From: Maridesulfovibrio zosterae DSM 11974
Lineage (GTDB): Bacteria; Desulfobacterota; Desulfovibrionia; Desulfovibrionales; Desulfovibrionaceae
Length of the DNA stretch: 64,000 nucleotides
NCBI RefSeq assembly: GCF_000425265.1
Contig: NZ_KE384342.1
Location: forward strand, 635,785-699,784
Direction: 5' to 3'
Below the pieces are notes generated by a model. The model was not told the DNA's origin. It made no database searches and saw only the letters and a list, made by a program, of their open reading frames with translations. Both the position numbers and the translations under genes were made by a program. Positions 1-6,476 of the stretch are shown piece after piece. Position 1 is the stretch's first letter. Each line of letters opens with the position of its first letter.

Positions 1-26
1 GGGTTCGAGTCCCCCCCTCGGCACCA
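1..26 (+). tRNA. tRNA-Leu, 3' end only (cut by window edge)
   Basis: The first 26 bases are the T-arm 3' half, acceptor strand and encoded CCA of a tRNA. They match the 3' ends of the two complete tRNA-Leu genes downstream except for one base in the T-loop (TTCGAGT here, TTCGAAT there). The acceptor strand CCTCGGC would pair with GCCGAGG as in those copies. The anticodon lies outside the window, so the isoacceptor is inferred from similarity. Confidence 0.8.
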
Positions 27-159
27 TCTGAAAAAGAAGGTGCTTTCGAAAGAATAAACCTAAATATTATGAGCAATTATTTGCAAAAAACACTTGCAAA
101 TTAGTTTAAATATCGCTAGTTAATTCCTCAGCGAAACGATCTTTAAACAAGATACCTCA

Positions 160-246
160 GCCGAGGTGGTGGAACTGGTAGACACGCTGTCTTGAGGGGG
201 CAGTGGAAGAGATTCCGTGGGGGTTCGAATCCCCCCCTCGGCACCA
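160..246 (+). tRNA. tRNA-Leu (anticodon GAG)
   Basis: An 87-nt class II tRNA with encoded CCA. The acceptor stem GCCGAGG pairs with CCTCGGC. The anticodon stem CTGTC/GGCAG encloses the loop TTGAGGG, giving anticodon GAG, which reads CUU and CUC leucine codons. A long variable arm follows, then the T-loop TTCGAAT. It is identical to the copy at 1061-1147 and is followed after 10 bases by its own intrinsic terminator. Confidence 0.95.
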
Positions 247-256
247 TGCAACTTAG

Positions 257-290
257 AAAAGGTTGAAGCGAAAGCTTCAACCTTTTTTGT
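257..290 (+). terminator. Intrinsic terminator of the second tRNA-Leu copy
   Basis: A perfect 13-bp stem (257-269 with 274-286) closes a GAAA tetraloop and runs into a T-rich tail. Its position and flanking bases resemble the terminator of the downstream tRNA-Leu copy, so tRNA and terminator look duplicated together. Confidence 0.9.
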
Positions 291-514
291 TTTTCTATAA
301 AGTAAGAGAATATGATTTAGGTTTGCGTATACGTTAGAAGTATTGTTATTTATACTACATAAAAGTATAACTCTTAAACAGCGCCTACAATCAAGTTTTA
401 CTATAATTATGGAGGCTTGGTAGTAAAATTTATTTCTGCGTTCTAAAGCATTGTTTTGAGATAAATATTGCTATTTCGTTCTTTAGAGTCATGAAATGTC
501 AATTCTCAAGATCT

Positions 515-905
515 TCAGATGAAATTGTAACTAAAGAGATTTCTAGACGAAGCAGGGCGGTTGTTGTCATTGAAAATAACCGCGAGTTGGTCGAAAGTGT
601 AGAAGATGCTGAAATATCCTGTATAGAAATTGATGCTACTGAAGATGATTTTTGACGTTTGCCGCTCTTGGGAATGCTAAAACGTTTATTACCTCTTCTT
701 TCAGGTGAAACTGTCTATGTGATCTTTATTGCCAGTCAGTTAATTTCAAAATTGAATATCATTACCCACAGTAATAACTAAATCAGTATCTTCCGTTTAT
801 AATTTGCAGATAGTAACCAAGTTTCATGATTCCCCCCACTTTTGGGGCACGTATGGCTGGTCGTTGCTGACTCCACTTATGATAAAGTTAATCAATAATG
901 AAAAG
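515..905 (+). pseudogene. Decayed fragment of a KTN (TrkA-N) potassium-channel gene
   Basis: Reading this stretch in shifting plus-strand frames gives recognisable pieces of a TrkA-N domain: EIVTKEI, VVVIENNRELVES, ISCIEIDATEDD, KLNII. They align in order with residues about 136-264 of the intact channel encoded at 35761-36798. Nucleotide similarity continues through the segment corresponding to its RLEFAGANRVVLPHTIGG and RMAQSVLRPT regions. The fragment has an in-frame TGA after GATGATTTT, a TAA near 778, a 1-bp insertion near 552 and a 6-nt deletion near 705, and it lacks the membrane and TrkA-C parts. It lies wholly between the second and third tRNA-Leu genes. Around it, 291-514 and 906-1060 are AT-rich and I recognise nothing in them. 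Confidence 0.88.
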
Positions 906-1060
906 TGCTCTCTAATGAGTTTTCTTGACGCTTGATTTTATTAATAAAAATAGTCTAAATTTTATTTTGAATTATTTTAAAAAACATCTTGCCAACACGC
1001 GCGAAGCTCTGTAGAAACTTCTTCAACGAGACGTTCTCAGGAACGAAACGTTCACCTCAT

Positions 1061-1147
1061 GCCGAGGTGGTGGAACTGGTAGACACGCTGTCTTGAGGGG
1101 GCAGTGGAAGAGATTCCGTGGGGGTTCGAATCCCCCCCTCGGCACCA
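1061..1147 (+). tRNA. tRNA-Leu (anticodon GAG), third copy
   Basis: An 87-nt tRNA identical in every base to the copy at 160-246, with the same acceptor stem, GAG anticodon, long variable arm and encoded CCA. The bases after CCA (TGAAACTTAGAAA) are also nearly the same as behind copy 2, so the repeat unit includes the 3' flank. The 5' flanks are mostly different. Confidence 0.95.
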
Positions 1148-1157
1148 TGAAACTTAG

Positions 1158-1191
1158 AAAGGGTTAAAGTAAAAGCTTTAACCCTTTTTTT
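1158..1191 (+). terminator. Intrinsic terminator of the third tRNA-Leu copy
   Basis: The stem GGGTTAAAG/CTTTAACCC (1161-1169 with 1176-1184), extended by A-T pairs, is followed by a run of T. It is a diverged version of the terminator at 257-290. Confidence 0.88.
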
Positions 1192-1324
1192 GCGCTTACT
1201 ATATATATTAGCTTATATTTTATATGGTTTTATAGTTGTTGATCAATATAAAATAGTTTTATATGTATAAAGAATGTTTTTTAGAATATAAAACATATTT
1301 ACGTGTATAAACATAGGCTATGAA

Positions 1325-1831
1325 ATGATTAATATTCTTACTTGCTTAATGCTTACTCTCCTCATATCAATTCCGATGCGCGTGAATGCTGAGCAATTTC
1401 AATACTTGCGACCTAAAGATGGTGATTCATTTTCTGTTATGTTACGCGGACTTGATATAGATGTACGACTCATATCTGTGGATTGTCCTGAGTATAAACA
1501 GGAGTATGGACAAGAGGCCCGTGTATTTACAGATCATTGGCTTCGCAAAGGTAAAGCCTATATTGAATATGATAACCGAACACAGGATAGATATAAACGT
1601 GTGTTGGGTTATGTCTGGCGAAAAAATGAAATGCTAAATTATGAACTTGTTCGACGTGGATACTGCATAGCTGCATACTATCCTGAGACAAATATGTACT
1701 ACTCTGAAATAAAGCAGGGAGAAGAGTTGGCTAAACAAGAACAGCTAGGTATTTGGAAAAAAGGGGGATTAAAAATGACTCCAGCAGAATTCAGAAAACA
1801 AAGACGACTAAGGCATACTACTGCGAGATAA
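1325..1831 (+). CDS. Exported staphylococcal-nuclease-like (SNase) protein
   Basis: The 168-residue product has a hydrophobic N-terminal signal sequence ending near NAEQ at about residue 22, followed by one SNase-like OB-fold. The fold shows the Ca-binding and catalytic pattern of the family: DGDS near residue 33, the Arg in VRLISVDCPE, the Glu in QEYGQEAR, and the second Arg in the RYKRVLGYVW stretch. Such enzymes cleave DNA and RNA at the periplasmic or outer face of the membrane; a nutritional or DNA-clearing role is likely but not shown. The C-terminus is basic (KQRRLRHTTAR). The gene stands alone after the tRNA-Leu copies, with a shared terminator separating it from the convergent channel gene. 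The start follows a weak AGG-type site. Confidence 0.85.
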   Translation: MINILTCLMLTLLISIPMRVNAEQFQYLRPKDGDSFSVMLRGLDIDVRLISVDCPEYKQEYGQEARVFTDHWLRKGKAYIEYDNRTQDRYKRVLGYVWRKNEMLNYELVRRGYCIAAYYPETNMYYSEIKQGEELAKQEQLGIWKKGGLKMTPAEFRKQRRLRHTTAR

Positions 1832-1840
1832 TAACTAATT

Positions 1841-1875
1841 AAAAATAGCCGCCAATAATCAGGGCGGCTATTTTT
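1841..1875. terminator. Bidirectional intrinsic terminator between nuclease and channel genes
   Basis: A 13-bp perfect inverted repeat (1841-1853 with 1863-1875), AAAAATAGCCGCC and its complement. It has A-runs on one side and T-runs on the other, so it can end transcription from both convergent genes. Confidence 0.92.
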
Positions 1876-1889
1876 AATAGGATTTAAAT

Positions 1890-3266
1890 TCAATTATTTT
1901 TAGCAGCTAAGTATTTTACATATTTTCTATCTGTATTATTGATATGATTAATAATCCAATCTTGTAAAAAAGAATCAACGCTATCGGGGAAAATGTATCT
2001 TTTATCTCTGTTAAGCTCCATCACTTCCCGAGTTATCCTTCTATGTTCCTTCATATGAATTTCAATATCAGGATATTCTCGTTTTTGCATGAATGCCTCT
2101 TCTCGGGCAAAATGACTGGTAGTATATTCAAGTAATCTATCAAATAATCGAGAAATAGCTTCATGTCCCTGGCCTTCCTGTAAAGCTGTTTGGAAATCTT
2201 CAGCATATCTCACCAACACTCTATGCTCAGCATCTATTGATGGAATTCCTAATAGTAAATCATTAGACCATTTAATTTTACTTTGTAATTTACATGCGGG
2301 ATCAGAGTTTCGAACCAGCATTAGAACTGAATCACCATGTACAATTTTGAGTTCTCCATTTGGATTTTCAATATCGGTACCATCTTGGCGATGCAATACT
2401 AAAGCATTTAATGCTTGAGTCCGTTGTATTGCGTCCGAGACCTTGAGAGGATTCTCATCATAGTGCGGAAATATCCTAAGACTATAGCCCATAACCTCAT
2501 GCACAGCATCTACCTTATCATTTTTGTCAGATACTCCGGCATGCCGTGCGAGGATATGTGCAATCTGTTCACCTCCAAGTGAAAGAGGGTAAACTACCGT
2601 ATTGGCTCCAGCTCGCAACATACGATATTCAATGGCAGGATCTGAACCTCTTGCCACAACAAATATATCTGAATTCAGCTCACGGGCAGCAAGGGATATA
2701 TTAATGTTGGTAGCATCGTCATTAATACATAAAACAATAAAGTTTGATCTGCGAATTCCTGCTGAAAGTAAAACTCCGTCAACAGCAGGATCTCCGTGCA
2801 GAATCAGGTATCCGCGTTGCTCAGCTTCAGCAAGTTTCTCTTCATCTATATCAATGACGACAAAATCAAGTCCTAATTCAAAAAGCTTGAGAGAAATAGC
2901 TCGACCAATATTTCCATAACCGCATACAATTGTATGTTTTTTTAATTTATTTATTTTGTCATTCATCTTTCTTTTCTCATATAAATTTTTAATACCAGAT
3001 TGTACTATTACTTTGGTTATCTGTGTTAAGAAAACAGCTGCCAGTCCAAGTCCTGCAAATATAAGCAGTATTGTAAAAAATCGCCCGTTCGAAGATAAAT
3101 CATGTATTTCACCGAATCCTATTGTTGTTATGGTTATGACGGTCATGTATAATGCATCAAGGACCGTCCATCCTTTTTCCAACAGGAGATAGCCTCCGGT
3201 ACCGCTAATCAAAACCATAAGAAAAGCTACAATTAACTGAATATTTTGTTTTGTACTTGATTTCAT
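1890..3266 (-). CDS. KTN potassium channel fused to a C-terminal hemerythrin domain
   Basis: 458 residues. The N-terminus has two membrane helices (about 9-29 and 63-88) around a pore loop with filter TIGFGE (48-53), as in two-helix K+ channels. A TrkA-N (RCK) domain follows, with dinucleotide motif GYGNIG (116-121) and an acidic strand end VIDID (137-141). A TrkA-C-like domain spans about 255-320. From about residue 331 to the end there is a bacteriohemerythrin domain carrying every diiron ligand: H348, H385, E389, H404, H408, H441, D446. Their spacing (4, 15, 4, and 5 from the last His to Asp) matches the family. Such domains bind O2 at a diiron centre, so O2- or redox-gated K+ flux is a reasonable inference. 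Most KTN channels end at TrkA-C, so the extension is the unusual part. The gene is divergent from glutamate decarboxylase and shares a 201-bp control region with it. Confidence 0.93.
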   Translation of the reverse strand: MKSSTKQNIQLIVAFLMVLISGTGGYLLLEKGWTVLDALYMTVITITTIGFGEIHDLSSNGRFFTILLIFAGLGLAAVFLTQITKVIVQSGIKNLYEKRKMNDKINKLKKHTIVCGYGNIGRAISLKLFELGLDFVVIDIDEEKLAEAEQRGYLILHGDPAVDGVLLSAGIRRSNFIVLCINDDATNINISLAARELNSDIFVVARGSDPAIEYRMLRAGANTVVYPLSLGGEQIAHILARHAGVSDKNDKVDAVHEVMGYSLRIFPHYDENPLKVSDAIQRTQALNALVLHRQDGTDIENPNGELKIVHGDSVLMLVRNSDPACKLQSKIKWSNDLLLGIPSIDAEHRVLVRYAEDFQTALQEGQGHEAISRLFDRLLEYTTSHFAREEAFMQKREYPDIEIHMKEHRRITREVMELNRDKRYIFPDSVDSFLQDWIINHINNTDRKYVKYLAAKNN

Positions 3267-3364
3267 AGAAAATAAGATTTTTAAAGGTATATTATTTTAA
3301 AAGTAAGTAATGTTTATAAAAAATGCATCAACGTATCAATGTGTCGCTGTAAATTAATAAAAAT

Positions 3365-3398
3365 ATCATGGTACATGATTTTAATATCTATAGATATT
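3365..3398. promoter_or_regulatory. Pair of adjacent palindromes in the divergent channel/decarboxylase control region
   Basis: Two perfect palindromic elements lie one base apart: ATCATG-GTA-CATGAT (3365-3379) and the 16-bp AATATCTATAGATATT (3383-3398, preceded by TTT). They sit about 100 bp upstream of the channel start and 70 bp upstream of the decarboxylase start. They look like transcription-factor operators, but I cannot name the regulator. The region is AT-rich, so some palindromes are expected by chance. Confidence 0.45.
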
Positions 3399-3467
3399 GC
3401 TTAACTATTTTGTTATTCATCTACATGTATTCCTAATTTTATAAATTACAATCCTGCGGGGTAACTC

Positions 3468-4868
3468 ATGCTTCATAATGTCAAAAAAAAGAAAAAAAAT
3501 ACTGATGACCGCAAAAATTTTATACTGCCTGTTTATGGATCAAGAGATTTGGAAAATCCAATTCCGAAATATTCACTTCCAGAGCAGAGCATTGATCCCA
3601 GACATGCGTACGCGCTGGTCAAAGATGAACTAATGCTGGACGGTAATTCTCGTTTAAATCTAGCTACTTTTGTCACAACATGGATGGAGGATGAAGCGCG
3701 TCAGCTTATGACTGATACTTTTGATAAAAATATGATTGATAAAGATGAGTATCCGCAAACAGCAGAACTGGAAGAACGCTGTGTACACATTTTGTCCGAC
3801 CTTTACAATGCACCAGATGATGATCAAGCTTGCGGCTGTTCAACTACGGGGTCGAGTGAAGCTGCAATGCTTTGTGGTATGGCTCTGAAATGGAGATGGC
3901 GTGACCGCATGAAAGCTAAAGGAAAAACTGCTGATAAACCCAACTTGATAATAAGTAGCAGTGTTCAGGTTTGCTGGGAAAAATTTTGCCGATATTGGGA
4001 AGTAGAGCCACGCCTTATCCCTGTATCAGATGGTTGCTACAGTATGAAGACTGAGGATGTAATTAAAGCATGCGATGAAAATACAATTGGGGTTGTGGCT
4101 ATTCTCGGAACTACACATACTGGAGAATTTGAACCTGTCAAAGAATACAATGATGCTTTGGAAAAATTGAATGCTGAAACAGGTTATGAAATTTCATTGC
4201 ACGTTGATGCGGCAAGTGGAGGATTTATTGCCCCGTTCCTGACTCCAGATTTAAAATGGGATTTTCGTCTGCCACTGGTAAAGTCTATAAACGTATCTGG
4301 TCATAAGTTTGGACTTGTTTACCCTGGAGTAGGCTGGGCTATCTGGCGCAGTACCGAAGAACTTCCGGAGGATTTAGTTTTCAGGGTAAATTACCTTGGT
4401 GGAGAAATGCCAACTTTTGCCCTTAATTTTTCACGTCCAGGCAATCAGATTGTTGCTCAATATTATAATTTCATTCGCCTTGGCCGTGATGGTTACAGGC
4501 GAATAATGCAATCATGTATGGATACAGCTGAGTTTATTAAAGGTTCACTTGAAGAAACAGGTGTCTTTCAAAGTTTAATTTCTGACCTTAAAATGCCTTT
4601 GATTACTTTTCGTATTCGAAGAGATATCAAAGTTGAATTTGATGTATTCAAAATTTCAGAAATGTTACGTCACAGAGGCTGGCTGGTTCCCGCCTATACT
4701 ATGCCAGAAAATTGTGAAAATGACTCTGTTCTAAGAATTGTGGTTAAAGAAGGCATGAGCATGGATTTAGCTCATTTACTAATGGAAGATATAAAAAGAA
4801 TTCTTGAAAAATTTAAAGATGAACCTGAAAAATCAAAGAGTACCAAATCCACAATGAAACAATGTTAG
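3468..4868 (+). CDS. gad: Glutamate decarboxylase (PLP-dependent)
   Basis: The 466-residue product is full length for the bacterial and plant glutamate decarboxylase family. The enzyme converts L-glutamate to GABA and CO2 and consumes a proton, a classic acid-stress reaction in the cytoplasm. Visible features are the GCSTTGSSEAAMLCG phosphate-site region, the HVDAASGGF strand that holds the pyridine ring through Asp, and SGHKFGL with the Schiff-base Lys280. The lysine-rich N-terminus (VKKKKKN) is variable in the family. A GGGG-type ribosome site precedes the ATG. The next genes on the strand are a small unknown and an M20 amidohydrolase. No GABA antiporter gene (gadC) is in the window, so whether this is a full acid-resistance system is open. 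Confidence 0.93.
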   Translation: MLHNVKKKKKNTDDRKNFILPVYGSRDLENPIPKYSLPEQSIDPRHAYALVKDELMLDGNSRLNLATFVTTWMEDEARQLMTDTFDKNMIDKDEYPQTAELEERCVHILSDLYNAPDDDQACGCSTTGSSEAAMLCGMALKWRWRDRMKAKGKTADKPNLIISSSVQVCWEKFCRYWEVEPRLIPVSDGCYSMKTEDVIKACDENTIGVVAILGTTHTGEFEPVKEYNDALEKLNAETGYEISLHVDAASGGFIAPFLTPDLKWDFRLPLVKSINVSGHKFGLVYPGVGWAIWRSTEELPEDLVFRVNYLGGEMPTFALNFSRPGNQIVAQYYNFIRLGRDGYRRIMQSCMDTAEFIKGSLEETGVFQSLISDLKMPLITFRIRRDIKVEFDVFKISEMLRHRGWLVPAYTMPENCENDSVLRIVVKEGMSMDLAHLLMEDIKRILEKFKDEPEKSKSTKSTMKQC

Positions 4869-4954
4869 GTTTATTTATTCATAGACATCTATAAATAGTG
4901 ACAATAAGGTTCAATTTGTCTACTTGACCACATTTTTTTCAAAGGAGATTGATA

Positions 4955-5146
4955 ATGGGTGATATTAAAAAAAGCGTCGATTATATTTTTCATGGGCTTG
5001 ATGCTCTTGATATATTGCTTTGTTCCAAAGAAGCTGAAAACCTAGATGTGCGAAATATTGTAGGATTACTGCATCCAATTTTAGATGATGCTAAAAAAAG
5101 GGCACAGACTGAAATTTCAGCCAGATGCAATAGTAAAGAGGAATAA
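4955..5146 (+). CDS. Small acidic protein of unknown function (63 aa)
   Basis: The ATG at 4955 has a strong AAGGAG site seven bases upstream; an in-frame TTG two codons earlier is too close to that site. The product is short, soluble-looking and helical (KKSVDYIFHGLDALD, NIVGLLHPILDDAKKRA) with no signal sequence or metal motif. It has two Cys. I do not recognise the family. It lies 86 bp after glutamate decarboxylase and 20 bp before the M20 amidohydrolase, so co-transcription with both is likely. A partner or regulator role for one of them is conceivable but purely inferred. Confidence 0.75.
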   Translation: MGDIKKSVDYIFHGLDALDILLCSKEAENLDVRNIVGLLHPILDDAKKRAQTEISARCNSKEE

Positions 5147-5166
5147 ACAGATAAAGGTCAAAATAG

Positions 5167-6423
5167 ATGAAGCTTAAAAAAATTATTCAAGATGAGTTAG
5201 ATTCTTTTGTAGATCTTTATAAACATCTTCACGCTAATCCGGAACTATCCAACCAAGAAGAAAAAACTTCAAAAATTATTGCTGACCAGCTAGAAAGTTA
5301 TGGAATCCTGGTTAGCCGTAATTTTGGAGGATATGGTGTTGTCGGACTTTTAGAGAATGGGGTCGGTCCTACTGTTATGATTCGTACAGATATGGATGCA
5401 CTTCCTATAACTGAAGAGTCCGGGGCTGATTATGCAAGCTGCATTAGAACTTTAGATCTTTCAGGAAATCAAACTGGAGTTATGCACGCCTGTGGCCATG
5501 ACATGCATATGACCGCATTTCTTGGTGTTGCGAAAGTCCTTTCTACATTGAAAGATAAATGGTCAGGCAGAATAATTTTCGTAGGTCAACCAGCTGAAGA
5601 AGATATGTCCGGAGCTAGACAGATGATAAGCCACGGACTTTTTAAGAAGTTCGGGCGTCCTGATTTTTGTCTGGCAACACATGTCGCACCGACTATTGAA
5701 TCTGGAAAAATTGCAGTGTGCTCAGGTCCTATTATGGCTGGAACATTTCAGCTTAAAATAATTGCACAGGGAGTAGGGGGGCATGGAGCTTTTCCGCAAG
5801 AAAGTCGCGATCCTATTGTTCTTGCAGCACGCATCATTAATTCTTTGCAGACAATTGTAAGTAGAGAATTCAATCCCCTTAATCCTGCCGTCGTTACAGT
5901 AGGATCTATTCATGGTGGGATTCGCGCTAATATTATACCGGATAAAGTTGTCATGGAGGTCACGACCAGATTCGCTGATTCTGAAGGACGCAATAAAATA
6001 TTTGAATCCATCGAACGAATCTGCCGATATGAAGCTCTTGCTATGAATATTCCTGAAAATTTACTGCCAATAATTGAATTTGATGAAAAAAATGAAGTGC
6101 CGGCGACAATCAATGATTCTTTACTGGCTGAAACTGTAAAAAAAGCTGTTTGTTCAGAACTTGGTTCTCAAAATTTTGTCGAAACCGAAATGGCGATGGG
6201 CAGCGAAGATTTTGCAATATACAGGACCGCTTTACCTGAAGAAATACCAAGCTGCCTATTTTTTACAGGAGCAACAAGTATAAGCGATATGGAAAAACTT
6301 GTGACTCAAGGGATTAATCCACCAAGTCTGCACAATTGCAAATTCTTACCCCCACCTGAGTCGACTATATTGGCAGCAACGACAACTATGACTGCTACGG
6401 CAATCCAACTTCTTTCTAAATAA
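5167..6423 (+). CDS. M20D-family amidohydrolase (N-acyl amino acid / hippurate hydrolase type)
   Basis: 418 residues, the usual length of the family. These cytoplasmic metalloenzymes cleave N-acyl or amide bonds of amino acids. Metal and catalytic motifs are present: MHACGHDMHMT (Cys and His ligands), PAEED (catalytic Glu pair), ATHVAP (His), the lid-domain GVGGHGAFPQ, and a C-terminal LHNCKF with the last His ligand. The lid or dimerisation domain spans roughly residues 190-300. There is no signal sequence. The gene follows the decarboxylase and the small unknown and ends at a shared terminator. Release of glutamate or another amino acid from an acylated precursor would fit the neighbourhood, but the substrate cannot be read from the sequence. 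Confidence 0.88.
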   Translation: MKLKKIIQDELDSFVDLYKHLHANPELSNQEEKTSKIIADQLESYGILVSRNFGGYGVVGLLENGVGPTVMIRTDMDALPITEESGADYASCIRTLDLSGNQTGVMHACGHDMHMTAFLGVAKVLSTLKDKWSGRIIFVGQPAEEDMSGARQMISHGLFKKFGRPDFCLATHVAPTIESGKIAVCSGPIMAGTFQLKIIAQGVGGHGAFPQESRDPIVLAARIINSLQTIVSREFNPLNPAVVTVGSIHGGIRANIIPDKVVMEVTTRFADSEGRNKIFESIERICRYEALAMNIPENLLPIIEFDEKNEVPATINDSLLAETVKKAVCSELGSQNFVETEMAMGSEDFAIYRTALPEEIPSCLFFTGATSISDMEKLVTQGINPPSLHNCKFLPPPESTILAATTTMTATAIQLLSK

Positions 6424-6457
6424 AAAATCCCGCCATAATAATATGGCGGGATTTTTT
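6422..6457. terminator. Bidirectional terminator after the M20 and TPR genes
   Basis: A 15-bp perfect inverted repeat (6422-6436 with 6443-6457) with core ATCCCGCCAT and flanking A and T runs. It overlaps the stop codon of the amidohydrolase gene and lies 20 bp from the end of the convergent TPR gene. Confidence 0.93.
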
Positions 6458-6476
6458 GACAGATAATATGTTTTTT

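Noticed and set aside
1..1147. Integrated phage or genomic island at the tRNA-Leu genes
   Set aside because: No integrase, att-like pair beyond the tRNA copies themselves, or phage genes in the enclosed 814 bp; xerD at 12 kb is the housekeeping type.
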